Source: Lantana camara (lineage: Eukaryota > Streptophyta > Magnoliopsida > Lamiales > Verbenaceae). Taken from it: 64,000 bases of DNA. Shown one piece after another: positions 11,120 to 23,938 of this stretch; the first letter of the stretch is position 1, and every line of letters begins with the position of its first letter. The notes below the pieces were generated by a model, which was not told where the DNA came from, searched no databases, and saw only the letters and a list, made by a program, of their open reading frames with translations. The stretch lies in NCBI GenBank assembly GCA_037501455.1, contig CM074858.1, forward strand, positions 76,048,501-76,112,500, given 5' to 3'. Position numbers and translations under genes: made by a program.

Positions 11120-13651
11120 TGTAACGCCCCGATTTTTCTAATTAACTTTTTACGCTTCATTATAATTTTATAAAATTCTTAAAGCATTATTTATATGAAT
11201 TACTTGAATTAATATCATCGAAAATATCATTTCATGACACGGAAAATATTTATTGCATGAAATCAATACCGAGAGTGTTTCAAATTACCAAAGTGTCCCT
11301 AAATATTCAATTTAAAACTTTGGGGACTTAATTGCATGATTCTTCAAGGATATGATTGATCACTTTCAAAACCTACCTATACCTTATTGCATGACTTAAA
11401 CAACCAAAGGATTGAATGGAAAATTAGCACAATTCACACAAATCAATGGGATGAATCACGTAACAACTTCATCTCCATTCTTCCTTGATCATTTTCATCC
11501 AAATCTCACAAGTATCTTCATTTTCTCTCTCTCGGTTCCAAGGAAAGAAAAGGAAGAATTGAATTTCATCCAAGATTTCAAGAAACCATCCAAGTTTTGG
11601 GAAATCGATTATCATTTTCATCTATCTTCTTCATTTCTTTCACTTTAAGGTTGGTTTTGCATGAAACCATGATTCTTGATCATGTTTGAGTTGGTTAGGG
11701 TTTGGAATTTATATGCTAGATGGATTGATTGGACATGGAAGCATGAATATGTGATCATATCATGAATTATGGCATGATTTATTCATGAATTCTTGAATAT
11801 TTGAGCTTGTATGATCAATAGGATCATGAACATGAAACCTTGAATTCTTGATCATAATTCATGTTTTGGGTGTTTAAAGTGTTATATTATCACCTTTGAA
11901 CATATATGCATCGTGCTTCCAGAAAATCATAGCTTTGTTGATTGAAATTGGGATTTTGGTTGCCTTGTTGATCATTCCCGTAGCTCTGCCCCTGTTCTGC
12001 TCTGTTTTTCTTCAGTTGCAGAACTGGGAACGACCGTTCCCAGCCTCCAGGCATTGTGGGAACGGGCGTTCCCACCTTTTCAAATAAAAGGGGCGGCCGA
12101 GACTGGGAACGGCCGTTCCCATTTTGGCCTGCGTCCCGGAAGGGCCGTTCCCAGCTCCAGCGGGTTTTAAATGGGAAAACGTTGGCGCGCTTTTGGGGAG
12201 GAACGGGAACGACCGTTCCCATTTACAAAGGGAACTCGGAACGGCCGTTCCCACCTGACATGCAGAACAAAATATTCTGCATAAAATTACGATTTCAGCC
12301 CCTCGATCCAACGACTTCTTTGACCCCGAATTGCTATAATATGTGCTAATATGTAGTGAAACAACATGTTATCATGCCACATTGTATTTTCGTGGTCGTC
12401 TCGATACATTTTGGCCGTTCGTCATATTTGATCCATTTTAGGTCATGTCTCATGTATACACGTCGCGTTTGCACAGGTCACGAGGTCGTGAACGAGGGAC
12501 AAGCTCCCTAGAACGTATCCTTGTCGCATTTCGCAAGAAAGGTGAGGTTTAGTTAATAATTGTATAACACCCTATAACCTTTATGTGAACTTTCCAGCCA
12601 AAAAGGTATTTACCTATTTTCTTAAATTCTTTCTAAACGTTTAAAACAATTTCAAGCAAATCGGACTCATGCAAAGCAATGCATGTGGTTCGATTAATAG
12701 CATAATCATGCAAAGCAATGCATGTATTGTACTATTCGTGATTATTTAGTGGCGAGTAGCATGATAGCACATTGGGCCCGAGGGTATGTGTACGAGTCAA
12801 CCGGGAAAGCATCGGGCTGACGGGTAGCTCTATACACACCCCTCAACACTGGGATGACCCCTGAATCCACCAGGAGGTTGGTGGAGGAAGGAATCCCGCA
12901 CGTGGGAGTCATGTTCCTGACGTGCGTAGCATGGATGGATAGGGCTTTGCAAACCCACCATCACCCGGAGTGAAGGAGTTCATGAAATGAATACGTGTAC
13001 ACCATAAATGAATTGCTTGTTCACTGAGACTTCAACTAGCCTGTAATATTTCACTATTGGTGTAAGGTTGGAAAAGCCCTCACTCGCCAGGGCCACGTAT
13101 CAATAATATGAATTTTAACTAATAAACTTGATAGTTGTAATCTCGGGCGATGGATATTGTATTTTAAACTTATGTTACTTTTATAACTAAAACATTACCC
13201 TAGGTCACAACGTGCATGTTATCTGTGCTATACATATATTTACTGCCTCACTCAGTCTTCCATGGACTGACACCCCACCTTTCAGGTACTTGAGAGCGGT
13301 CGTGTGCTAGGCGGGAGTCGAGTCAGGTTGCATTCCGCTGAGTCTAGCATTTCAATTTTGTGTATAGAATTTTTGGTATCATGTTCGGAACATTACTAGC
13401 ATATGATGGATATGTGTATTATGCAAGAGATGGTAACGTATTTATAGTTAAATACAGTACATATACATAGGAATTATTCGATGCTTCCGACTTATTTTAT
13501 TGCATGTATGGTTTAGTTCCCGCCTAGCTTGTTGGTATTGCATTGTCACCCGTTCGCTATAGTTTTGATTTATGTATGGACTTTCCATTTCATACGTGGA
13601 TCGAGGCTATAGTGCGGGGGTGTGGCACCTCCACGTGTAAGGGGTGCTACA
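11120..13651 (+). mobile_element. Solo gypsy-type LTR A (2532 bp)
   Basis: It starts TGTAACGCCCC and ends GGTGCTACA, with ggacc perfectly duplicated at 11115-11119 and 13652-13656. No internal region, primer site or pol is present, so it is a solo LTR. It carries the shared layout in sense: donor-like AAG|GTTGG at 11650, palindrome cluster 12024-12251, exon-like block 12477-12541 (after TTTGCACAG, before GTGAGGTTTAG), acceptor-like TTTCAG at 13285, and the conserved end block with GTGCGGGGG. The conserved covarying hairpin was not found in this copy. Confidence 0.9.
12024..12251. repeat. Palindrome cluster, LTR A (arms GGGAAC)
   Basis: CTGGGAACGACCGTTCCCAG at 12024-12043, GTGGGAACGGGCGTTCCCAC at 12056-12075, TGGGAACGGCCGTTCCCA at 12104-12121, a half-decayed copy at about 12134-12152, GGGAACGACCGTTCCC at 12205-12220 and GGAACGGCCGTTCC at 12238-12251. 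Arms are constant; the central four bases are GACC, GGGC or GGCC. The sequence between copies is unrelated, so this is not a simple tandem repeat. Confidence 0.9.
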
Positions 13652-13965
13652 GGACCCGTCCGCGTGCGGCGACGACGAGCGACAAACTTGCTTGGTCCTC
13701 GTCGTCCCGCACCGTTTTCCGTACAAAATTTTCAGAAAAATTTTCGTCTCGATTCGGGAATCAAAATCGCGATTTTAATAAATCTAAAATAAAACCCTTT
13801 TTTTTTTTTTTTCAGAAAACGATTTTCTCAATTTATCAGGAAACCTCTCAGATTCAAAAGCTCAAATTACGATACAAATTCAAGAATACCTAACTGTAAC
13901 TCAGATTCAAGAATTTCTCAAAATTCAGTTTAATTGAGACGAATCAAAAACACGATTAACGAGGT

Positions 13966-13978
13966 GGCTCTGATACCA
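13966..13978 (-). other. Primer-binding site of copia element
   Basis: In sense TGGTATCAGAGCC, two bases after the 5' LTR end. It is complementary to the 3' end of plant initiator methionine tRNA, the usual primer for these elements. Confidence 0.85.
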
Positions 13979-13980
13979 CT

Positions 13981-16240
13981 TGTTGGAAAACACGAATCAG
14001 AAAGCAGCGGAATTTAAAAATTTTTCCAACAAAAGGATCTTGAACTCGCAATCGTGTATCCAAATTCGTAAAGATAGAAAACTTACTTTTCTTTTATTCT
14101 TTCTTGAAGCGTTTCAAGCCACCCAAGAACGCTCTTCTCGCGGCTTGACAACCCGTCCCTCGAAAGTCTCTTTCTACTTCAGAATCCATTGTCGGGATAG
14201 CAATCCACACCAACCTAGATTCAATTCATGTTAGAGATGTTCTTAACAATATAACATAAAGAAAGAAATATGAAACGAGAAAAGCAGGATTGAAACTCCC
14301 TTCGAAAACCAGTTTTGCAAAAGTAGAAAACTGCCAGTCACAAAACCCTCGTGAAAAAATTCATCCTTCAGGATATGGACGAACGGTTTTCGCCATCTTC
14401 TTTGGTTCGATTTTTTCATTCGCTTCACGTCGGGTTCAGAATCGTTTCATCATCCCTTCTGATCGTTTTGCTTAGTCCCCACTTTTGGTAAAGCTCGAAT
14501 CTTTAAAACTTCTAACTTGAAGTCTCTAGAGATAGTCCACCAACTTGGCTACAATCTAACTAGTAAGGATGCTAGTTCTCTAGTTAGTGTTTAGGCTTAA
14601 CCTAGGGTTTCGTTTATCTTGGAGAAAGGATGGTGTTCAACATATGAACCAAAAGAATTCGATTAGCTCTAAAGGGGAGCATGAGCTCCCCTATATATAG
14701 GCAAGGGGGAGGGACGCCGAACCTAGTCCTTGTCGGGCAAGGATTTGGTCCCTCTCTCTCCTATTTACTTGATCATCAAGTATTTTCCAACTTTGACTTT
14801 GAATTCTAATTCAAATCAACTTTCAAGAGAGCTAAAAATATCCAAACTATTTTTGGATAATTTTATACTTTATTTATTTAAAATAAATAACTTATTTTAT
14901 CTAATTAATTAATTCATAATTAATTAACTAGATTATTTTTCTCCAAAATAAGACTTTCTTTTTAATTCAAAATTAAACCAGAGTCTTAATACATAAATAA
15001 ATATACACATATATTTATACACGTGTGTGACACGTGTCACAATGACACGTGTCACTCACGTGAGCCACACGTGTGGTTTCACACGTGTGGAACCCTCTTG
15101 GCTTGATTAACTCGTTTAATCATTTTAAAGCCTCAAGTCATGTAACCAAGTTGTTGTGTGTGACCCTCTTGGTTCTCAATTCAATTAGCAGTGACCCTAA
15201 TTAATTAATTCACTAATTAATTAATCAGTCCACGGATTAAACAACCATAGTCTAGCAACAGGTGTTTAACCCCTAGCTGAATTGGAATGTTCGGATTCGA
15301 CAGAACCTTTAAGTCATTGATTCATGTGAGATACAATCCTCCTACTTACTATCTCTCAACCAAGATCTAGGGCAAGGGAATAATCAGAACCCTAATAATC
15401 CGGTCTTAAAGCTAAGTGCATTTTATATCCATTTGATCTCAATCGAAGAAGCCCTTTTCTTGATGTCTTGATCTACTGCCTTGGCCAAGGACTCCATATG
15501 GCATATGAATGACTTACACAATAAGAGATCACCTTGCATATGCAAGTGTAGGTCCTTTCTTGATTCTCATTCACTTTCATGAATCACTTGTGCAGCCCCA
15601 GCATAAGCCTTGAATCAGTTGTCTAAGGCGACACCCTTTAAAGCTTATACCAAAGACTACAGAGTTAATTCATAAAGTGACAAGGAACCTCAAGTCTAAG
15701 GATCAATTAATCACATCAATGACTCGTGAGATATTTCCTAATCTGGAAGTTTCCATTTCCTGAAATAGAAACTTCCTTTCCCATTTAGGAATGTTCTCAC
15801 ACGGGGCACCTCAGTGAACTTACTTATTAAAGTAAGCACCCTCATGTATCACGCACGAATCAACTATACACTTTGCACCTCCATGAAACAAGGTGGTCCT
15901 TCTTAAGGGCGTGATCCCACAAGCAAGCCTTAGAGGAGTCAGGTTGACACTCCCACTGTCTGTAGGACTCATCGGCTTGGAGTATTTTACTAATCATGAC
16001 TTATGTGATATAGGGCTCGTTTCATGAACCATTTCACCTAAATGGTAGAGTCCTAAAGTCATCAGGATTAGGGGAGTTCTCATACATGCGCACGTAATGG
16101 AAACACACAAAACACGTATTGGCATATAAAGAAGTGTTTGCCTATAATCAATCGTATATTATTCAAAGATTGTCTGTGATACAAGAAAAGTCCCAAAGCA
16201 GATTACGTCGAATCGGCTTTCTAGGGCACTATTCCTAACA
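13981..16240 (-). repeat. 5' LTR of the copia element
   Basis: Partner of 3617-5876, same length. It keeps the TATA box (14691-14700) and the G-box cluster (about 15019-15090), so both proposed promoter elements are intact. Being the 5' copy, it would drive the element's RNA along the minus strand. Confidence 0.9.
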
Positions 16241-18184
16241 TTATGCACACACACTCACACACTCACACACACACGGCATGCGCACACACACCCTAATTCA
16301 ATTATGATCTCGATTATAATCTATAGTTCAAGTTCATGTTATTATAAGCAAGTGTGATCTAGGTTAAAGGCATAACCTATGGTTAAGAGGTCTAATTAAA
16401 GCATAACATCAAGTTATGAAACACTATTCTATCTTAGGTTATAACATGTGACACTATCAAAGTGTATAACATATGATCAAGGCACTATTCCATTAATCCA
16501 TATCATATCATAAGCTCAAGTCATAATATATGAGTCATGTAACATTATAACAATGTAATAACATATCATAGACATAAGTCATAGCACATCAAGACCATTA
16601 ATCATGTAACATTTATCAATTGAGACCATATAGTAACATGTAACAAGTTATAATATAATTGATCATAGGTTACTATTCCACTGCATAACATGCTTGAACA
16701 TAATTTAAATATCATAATCATGCATCAATTATCATCATATAATAGCTCCATAACAAGATCATACCATATACTAAAGCAATTCATAACATTTCATAGCATA
16801 TACTAAACAATTAAATCATAATTCACTACTAACAAACATATCATAAATACTATATAATAAATGCATAAAATAAAATCCTATATGGCTTAGGGAAGACCCT
16901 AAGACCCAACCTAAACATAATAAAAACATACCATAACATAAAAACATAAACTAAACTAAAACATAACATAAAAACCATAGCATAAAATAAATAAAACAAC
17001 TAACCTAGGGGGAGGGGAGGCTCACGGCCAAGGGAAGAAAGGAGGGAGAGAGGAGTGTTTGTTAACACAAGACTTTGAGCAAGGATTCTAATGGCATGAG
17101 GGGGGTATTTATAGGTGTTGGGAAACCTCTCACATTGGAAATAAACTTGAGGTAAGGGTATGAGAGCAAAAGTGGATGTCTTCTCTTGGAAGCTTCATCA
17201 TTCATGAAACAAAATAGGGGCGGCTGGAGGGTAATTCAGTAATTTCACTGCCAAAACGTGAGTTTAAGTAGCTGAAAGTACAACCATTCCGTCCGGACAA
17301 AAATTAGCTTCGAAACGCATATTCATCCGTTGAAATCGGATTTACCGTTTGAAAGATACATTAATTTTAGTGAATAAAAGTTTTGAGCCCGAAACTCAAC
17401 ACGAGTGAAAAATGACTTTCGAGAATGATTTTCAAGTCCGGATTGTTTCCAAAATTCAAGAAATAAATCGAGAAGCGTTTTGAGTCCAATATCGACTATA
17501 AAACATTTTACCGTTAAAAAGTTGAAAATGTAGAATGAATAGTGAATTCTTACGTACAAACGTACGCTTCAAAATTTCAACCTAGGGTTTGAATCAAGAG
17601 TTGTAAAACATTTCAAAAATCTTGAAATAGCTCAAGTAGTGCAAATCCTAAGAGAAAACATTTTGCGAATGAAAACCGTTCGTAGAAGGAATAGTGAATT
17701 AGGGTTTTTCATAAACATTTTCAATAAAACGAAGTTCGGAATAGATTTTCAAGTCAAGAATGATTTCAGTAGACTCGTTTCGACTCAAGGATCGATTTGA
17801 CTATAAACTTGGGTAGGAAAGATATCAGAATCAAAAGCTCATTTTTAGATAAATAGTAACTTTGGTCGGTAAGTTCCCAAAATGCCCTTATGGTTCAAGG
17901 AAGGTTTCCGGAGCTTGGAAAACAAGTTCAAAGGATAGGAAAACATGTGATATGAACCTCTAGGGTTCCATTGAAGCATTGGGTAATATAGGCTTGGGAA
18001 ATGAATAGTAAACTGTATCGAAGGTCAAGAATTCCCCCTTAAAACATGTCAGATCACATATGAGCACAAAGTTCATGTAAGAATGCAATGCATGAAGGTT
18101 TATAAAGTTGAATCACGGTCTATAAACGCTTTACCAATGCCCTTAGTTTACCATTTTCTTCCAGACCCTGTTTGGGCTGTTACA
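16241..18184 (-). mobile_element. LTR K, second part
   Basis: It continues the LTR interrupted at 3616. It starts with the repeated ttatg and an AC-rich run (16246-16288), then long AT-rich non-coding DNA. It ends GGGCTGTTACA at 18184, giving a sense start of TGTAACAGCCC. Minus-strand GTGAATAGT-type motifs recur near 17530 and 17690, as in the 3500 region. No gene is seen. The sequence to the right is low-copy in character and leads to the GRAS gene. Confidence 0.65.
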
Positions 18185-19284
18185 AAAGAAAATTTCAGTT
18201 TTTGTGATAAAGCTAGTAGCGTGGTAAACGATTTACACTAGAATTACTATCTTTGAAAAATACCATAGTATTACAATTTATAATACTTGGGAAAAAGTGT
18301 CATATATATATATTTTCAATTTAACACACATCCAATTAGGATTTAAACCGAAATCGTTATTCTAAAAAATAAATTTATTAATCACTTAGATCAATCCTAC
18401 TGGTTCAGGAAAAAGTGTCACAATTTCTTTTGTAAAATGCGCGATCATGTGCATAACTATTATTATTTAACTTTTTTTCATTGTGATTTTTTTTTTTTTT
18501 TTTACTTTTACACATAATACGTAATTCAGGCCCATAACAAAAGAGACTGATCTGTTTGGATTCATAATTGACTTCGTACCAAGACCTTTACAGAAATTTA
18601 AAGAAATAATTAAAAATAAATAGAGAGGGTTATTACCGTTATACCAACCCTCTATTCTTTTTTTTCTTTTTAAGTTCTTTATAACCTTTTTCTTTCTTTA
18701 ATTTGTTAAAAAATTCACTGAGGCATCGGTTAATTTATTAGTAGTACCATTACTTTTTAGAAATGATTTTATTCCGTCGGGTTATAAAGGGAAGTCAAAG
18801 TATTTGTTTTAGACGACAGTGCATATAAAAGAACATTTTCCAATCTCCATTATGGAAGGTTACAAATGCTTCTAATTGGTTCTATGATTATTTACAAGTT
18901 GTACCATATTTGGAAATTTTGGATAATATTGGGAAAAGTTAGAATAATGGATGCAATTAAAAGAATTAAAATTAATAAAAAACAAAGACAGGCTCTGTAA
19001 AAAAACAAAGATTTTTTTTTTTCAGTTACACTGTTAATATTTTTGTAAATATATTACAAATTGCAACACAAAATGAATCATTTAATTTGAAATCCAATTT
19101 TGCGTCATAAAATAATGTGCCAGTATTTTTTATTATAAAGCATTAACTTTAGAAAAAAATAAGTAAATAAATAAAAAGAGTCATTAAGCCAGTGTGAGTT
19201 GCAAGTGCCATAATCAGCCCCTTATTTCTAGCACTATCGACCTCAATTTCAATTTCCCCTTCTCTCTCTCCTCTCTCCTCCACC

Positions 19285-19318
<34 letters not shown>

Positions 19319-19448
19319 GTCAGTCTTTCCTTCACACTAGGTTAGTGAGTTGAGTTCATTGTGGCTTTTGCTTGGATTTCACAGTACTCTTTAACAGTAT
19401 TAAGTGTCTGCTTTAGTATGTGAGGATTTAGATTGGAGCAGTACATCA
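18185..19448 (+). promoter_or_regulatory. Upstream region and 5' leader of the GRAS gene
   Basis: AT-rich DNA with several poly-A/T runs and no recognisable transposon. TTATAAAGC near 19133 could be a TATA box. A long CT-microsatellite (about 19258-19312) is typical of plant 5' leaders. The reading frame stays open upstream to 19404, but that position is GTG and no in-frame ATG precedes 19449. Transcript start and any leader intron cannot be fixed from sequence. Confidence 0.45.
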
Positions 19449-21245
19449 ATGGCGTACATGTGTACAGACAGTGGAAATCTAATGGCGATTGCCCAGCAAG
19501 TTATCAAGCAGAAGCAGCAGCAGGAGCAACAGCACCAGCAGCACCAGCAGCACCAGCAGCAGCTTCTCACCATTAACCCTTTCTGCCTCACTTCTTGGCC
19601 CGCCGCCGCAGCCAACCAACAAAACCCCACCTCCACCGCCCTAAGCTATGGCCTCACGGCCGGATTCGCCGACCCGTTTCAGGTTCCTGCAGGAGCTGAA
19701 ACCTCTGAACCGGGGTTTCAGTTCCCCAATCTCGACAACCATTCGAGTGGGTTTCGGTTCTCCGATTTGTGCGGCGGTGCCGGCGCCGAGTTCGATTCGG
19801 ACGAGTGGATGGAGAGCTTGATGGGTGGCGGAGATTCAACGGAGAGCTCCAATCTCCAGACCGATTGGCAGACGAGTGCTGAGTTAAGCCACCTCTATCC
19901 TGCCGATCCTTTCCCGAGTCGGCTCAGCATTAGCTCTTCTACGCCCTCCGATCTCAACCGTGTCATCTACTCAGATCCTCCGCCGCCCTCCGCCTGGGTC
20001 CCACCTTCCTCAGCTCCCTTACCAGCAGCAACGCCAACCTCACTGCAAGATTCTAAGCCGGTAATTTCCAAAGACGATCTCTTACCAACAACTGGTGCTT
20101 CGACAAGCTCTCCGGAAGCTTCGCCAAAAGCAAAGCCAATTCTAAAAGCCTTAGTCGAGTGCGCTCGGCTCTCTGAGTCCGACTCAGAAAACGCTGTGGA
20201 ATCACTTATCCGACTCAGAGAGTCCGTTTCCCAAAACGGAGATCCTCTAGAGCGAGTTTCGTACTATTTCTCAGAAGCGCTTTACAGCCGAGTGTCGCGT
20301 CAGGCAGAGAAAACTGCCACCATTTACGATACTACCTCTGAAGAGTTCACTTTATCGTACAAGGCCCTCAACGACGCCTGTCCATACTCTAAATTTGCTC
20401 ATTTAACAGCAAACCAAGCGATTTTAGAAGCCACGGACAAAGCCCAGAAGATTCACATAGTAGATTTCGGGATTGTTCAAGGAATCCAATGGGCTGCTTT
20501 TCTGCAAGCTTTGGCAACCCGCCCCTCCGGAAAACCCGAAAGGATTCGGGTTTCGGGCATACCCGCCCCGGCTCTCGGAGATTCTCCGGCAGCATCACTT
20601 CTGGCTACGGGCAATCGATTGCGGGACTTCGCCAAGCTTCTGGATCTGAATTTCGAATTCGAATTCGTGCTAACCCCGATTCAGGAACTATCTGGGACCA
20701 GTTTCCGGGTCGACCCGGATGAGGTTTTGGCAGTGAATTTCATGCTTCAGCTGTACAATTTGCTGGACGAGACTGACGAAGCCGTTGAGTCTGCTCTCAA
20801 ACTTGCAAAATCATTGAATCCGTGCGTGGTCACTTTGGGTGAGTATGAAGTGAGTCTAACCCGGGTTGGGTTCTTGCACCGCTTCAAAAACGCTCTCAAA
20901 TACTACACAGCTATCTTCGAATCACTCGAACCCAACTTAGCTCAGGACTCGTCGGAGCGCCTCCAGGTGGAAAGGTTGTTGTTTGGCCGTAGAATAGCCG
21001 GAGTTGTAGGCCCGGAGGAGCTAAAACGTGAACGAATGGCAGATAAGGATAGCTGGAGGCATTTGATGGAAGGTGCCGGTTTCCAGCCGTTGATCTTCAG
21101 CCATTACGCTGTGAGTCAAGCCAAAATACTTCTTTGGAACTACAGTTACAGCTCAATGTACAAACTCGTTGATTCTTCCCCACCTGGATTTCTATCTTTG
21201 GCTTGGAATGAAGTTCCTCTTCTCACCGTCTCTTCGTGGCGTTGA
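19449..21245 (+). CDS. SCL4/SCL7-like: GRAS transcription factor, SCARECROW-LIKE 4/7 type
   Basis: Intronless coding sequence of 598 residues. GRAS proteins are nuclear transcription regulators; the SCL4/SCL7 branch has been linked to stress responses. The start is the ATG at 19449 ([17 protein letters not shown]), which matches the conserved N-terminus of this branch as I know it. A Gln/His-rich run follows (about 20-39) and then a disordered Ser/Pro-rich region to about 225. The GRAS domain follows in normal order: LHR I (about 229-283, ALVECARL), VHIID ([14 protein letters not shown], about 335-348), LHR II (about 380-407), PFYRE region (about 427-496, [11 protein letters not shown]) and SAW (about 514-598, ending VSSWR). 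No frameshift or missing block is seen, so the gene is probably functional. The CAG/CAC-rich tract (19508-19563) may vary in length. Family certain; branch very likely. Confidence 0.95.
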   Translation: MAYMCTDSGNLMAIAQQVIKQKQQQEQQHQQHQQHQQQLLTINPFCLTSWPAAAANQQNPTSTALSYGLTAGFADPFQVPAGAETSEPGFQFPNLDNHSSGFRFSDLCGGAGAEFDSDEWMESLMGGGDSTESSNLQTDWQTSAELSHLYPADPFPSRLSISSSTPSDLNRVIYSDPPPPSAWVPPSSAPLPAATPTSLQDSKPVISKDDLLPTTGASTSSPEASPKAKPILKALVECARLSESDSENAVESLIRLRESVSQNGDPLERVSYYFSEALYSRVSRQAEKTATIYDTTSEEFTLSYKALNDACPYSKFAHLTANQAILEATDKAQKIHIVDFGIVQGIQWAAFLQALATRPSGKPERIRVSGIPAPALGDSPAASLLATGNRLRDFAKLLDLNFEFEFVLTPIQELSGTSFRVDPDEVLAVNFMLQLYNLLDETDEAVESALKLAKSLNPCVVTLGEYEVSLTRVGFLHRFKNALKYYTAIFESLEPNLAQDSSERLQVERLLFGRRIAGVVGPEELKRERMADKDSWRHLMEGAGFQPLIFSHYAVSQAKILLWNYSYSSMYKLVDSSPPGFLSLAWNEVPLLTVSSWR

Positions 21246-22427
21246 TACGAATTGAATTGAATATGGTTGGTGTTCTATTCCACAATTTAGTTAATTCTTA
21301 TTCTTGAACTCTGATGTGGAAACTGAAAATTGGTTGATGAACTATACTTTCTTGATCCTAAGTATGAACCTAAAATTTTAGTTGTAGCAGTAGTTGAAGG
21401 CGTAAGTACATAAATTGATAGTCTTTTTGAAAGCTTTTTGGCTTATTACCTATTTTGTTTAACTCTTTCAAGGTATGGTTTTTCTAGTCGTTTGTTGATA
21501 TCACTGGTGTTTTTCTTTCAACTTTTAAGGTTATGGTATCCTTTGTTTTTAATTTAGCTTGGGAATTACCTGGCCTCTGTTTTGGTCCGTGCTAGAAGGG
21601 GTACATATTGCTTATGAAGGGGGAAGATCAACAAAAGACTGCATATGACTGAATTTTATTGGTGTTTAATTACTGGTTGTGTTGTCCATTATTGTTGTTG
21701 TGAAATCCAGCATTTTCGCCAAGTTATAGTTTCTTGCGAGTTTGGTATTCCATCATTTGATTCATGTATTGTGTCATAACATGTAGCAGTTTGATTTACT
21801 GGGAGTGCCATATGATGATTTGAAGACTGGTTTGGAGGGGGAAAGATACATATGTCTCAAAAAATTTTGAATTTATTTGTGAAAATATAAACTTATATGA
21901 TTTGACTTAAGCACAATAGTTTGAGTCATGCAAGTGCGCGAACTCATATCCATGTGCAGGTTACAAGGAAAATGTCATTTTCGCTAAGGTTTTGCATTAG
22001 AGTTGTGGGGATGTATGATGATTAATAACTTGTTTGGGGGTTTTGTTTAGAGTGATGGGGTGGCTCTTGGCTTGCAAAATTGCTAGCGGCATAAGCTAAA
22101 AGCTAAGAGCTATGGGTTCGGCTGGTTGCTTATATTGGTAATGACTGAAGTTGTTGATGAAATGTATTTACGGTCGTCTCTTTCATTCTGAACACGTGAA
22201 AGGCTCTTCTCACTATTCTCATCTGGTGAGGAAGCAGAAGACTGGGGGAACATATCCTGTCATTTCTTGAGTACAACAATGTGCAAGATGATGGATGGAT
22301 TCTGCAAGTCTGCTACTGTTGCATTGAGTGATGTGACCCAATAGACCGCTTATTTGGCTTTAAAAGATTATGGGAATTAGATTTTTTAATATTTGAATTT
22401 CGCTTCCTTTTTCAACTTACCATTCCA
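21246..22427 (+). other. 3' flank and probable 3' UTR of the GRAS gene
   Basis: T-rich sequence without a frame of note or a transposon signature. It probably contains the 3' UTR. AATAAA occurs at 22427-22432, right at the edge of a MITE-like element, and several weaker poly-A motifs occur earlier. The true end cannot be decided. Confidence 0.4.
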
Positions 22428-22732
22428 ATAAATTTTCGTTGCAAACCGTCATTCAAGTTTTGTATTTGTAACATAACATCATTAAAAAAAATTTTGGTAG
22501 TTTTGGTGAAACTATAACTAATGTGTATGTTTTATAAACATATCAAGTGTCATTTTTTTTTTTTTTTTGTGTTAGTTTTGATGAAAATATAACTAATGTA
22601 TATGTTTTATAAATATATCAAGTATCATATTTTTTAATCAAAATTACAAAAATAAATAAATAAATAAATAAAATTAGATAGCCGTATGTTTCAAATAAAA
22701 ATATTGGATGACGGTTTGTAACGAAAATTTAT
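22428..22732. mobile_element. MITE-like inverted-repeat element (305 bp)
   Basis: The left end ATAAATTTTCGTTGCAAACC and the reverse complement of the right end match over about 28 bp (continuing GTCATNCAA, two mismatches). The interior holds two copies of a roughly 58-bp direct repeat (about 22499-22556 and 22574-22632) separated by poly-T, then an (AAAT) run. No coding capacity. The target duplication is unclear, so the superfamily is undetermined. Confidence 0.6.
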
Positions 22733-23648
22733 GTCTATAGTAAATTGTAGAACGGGGCAAAATTCAGATGACAATTCATTTTTGGCCAAAAATTATTATG
22801 GTAGGTCGATACAAACAACAACTCTTTTTCTTTAAATTTTATGAATTTGATCTTGAACTTATGTAACAAAAAGTTCAAAACATCAAATAAGTTTTGCTTT
22901 TTTCACACAATATATTTTTCTCTATATAAATTAAATATATGATATGATTTGAGTAGTGTGATGGATTATGAGCCTAGGAATCTAGAATTGTAGTTCGGAC
23001 TGACTTAATTCAAATAATTGTAATGAGGGTGGAGTTTGATTTGTGTGATGCTAAAAAAAATAGTAACTTATCAAATAACAAGCATAATAAATTTTTCCAT
23101 ATAATTATTTGCGTTAAAATTGAATAAAGGTTAGAATTTAGAGTTTTCCCTCTAATTTGTTTAAAAAACGGAAGAAGTAGTACTACTAGCAACTTTACCT
23201 CCTTTTTCTCAGAAGATCATGTTTAATTGTAAAAATATCACACACCAAACATCGGTTAGTGTGGTGGATGAGGTACTAAAGCCGTATTTATTTTGGTGAA
23301 AATGATAAAAGAGGTCATGATATTAAAGTTTGTGTAGTTATACTACAGGTTAATAACGCTTATTTACTTCTAACTTATTCCTAATTATATTTGGGCAGTT
23401 TCAGAATTTTGTTGTTTAACTTTTAGACTAAATAATGGCTGTTTATGTCTAATTACCATGTTGCCTTCAAATTGTTAATTGGTTTTGTCTGTTCATCTAT
23501 ACCCAAAAACAACAAAAATTTATCATTGCCATTCTCAGACATGGCGTGCCATTGGATTAGGGTTTGCTCCTCTCTCAGTATGGACCTTTTCTCCGACCAT
23601 CTCTCATGTCGTCGACACACTTAGCAATCACCGGTAAGGACATGTAGT
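22733..23648. other. AT-rich spacer with a possible first exon at its right end
   Basis: Mostly AT-rich, without a recognisable element. At 23540-23640 the composition turns leader-like (TTAGGGTTTGCTCCTCTCTC). An ATG at 23606 opens MSSTHLAIT, followed at 23634 by GTAAGG, a good plant splice donor. The hAT element starts 15 bp later. No downstream exon was found in the window. It could be the start of a host gene broken or greatly stretched by the insertions, or coincidence. Confidence 0.3.
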
Positions 23649-23893
23649 TAGGGATGTATATGAACCGAATCGAACCGAATTTTGTTGTTTTTTTTTTGGC
23701 TCGAGGTTCGGCTCGAACTTATTTTGCTCGGTTCGGGCTCGTGTTCGAGTTCGACGAACTATATTTTTCTGATTCGAAGTTCGGTTCGTCCAATGATTCG
23801 AGTTCGGTTCGGCTCAGTCTTGAATTCGAACCCAAAATATAATTTATCAAAAAAATAAAAAATAAAACATTATATATATATATATATTCATGT

Positions 23894-23938
<45 letters not shown>

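Larger units (their letters stand above)
3617..16240 (-). mobile_element. Complete Ty1/copia-type element with dead coding region (probably non-autonomous)
   Basis: Two direct repeats of exactly 2260 bp (3617-5876 and 13981-16240) start TGTTGG and end CTAACA. They are flanked by the perfect duplication ttatg. A methionine-tRNA-type primer site (reverse complement of GGCTCTGATACCA, 13966-13978) next to the right LTR and a purine tract next to the left LTR set the orientation to minus, so the right copy is the 5' LTR. By eye I count six substitutions between the LTRs. The pol region (5877 to about 9150) nevertheless has no long frame, only scattered copia-like pieces, so mobilisation in trans is likely. 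Solo LTR A is nested inside. Motif style suggests the Tork/Angela group; this is tentative. Confidence 0.88.

Noticed and set aside
10687..11173. Four overlapping frames on both strands (arginine/proline-rich)
   Set aside because: Produced by the GC-rich minisatellite, whose repeats lack stops in several frames; low-complexity protein with no family.
5877..16240. A host gene inside the long copia interior
   Set aside because: No frame above about 120 codons apart from minisatellite by-products, and the recognisable pieces are copia reverse transcriptase and RNase H remnants.
19404..19448. Upstream extension of the GRAS protein (15 more residues)
   Set aside because: The codon at 19404 is GTG, not ATG. 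The conserved N-terminus [16 protein letters not shown] begins at the ATG at 19449.
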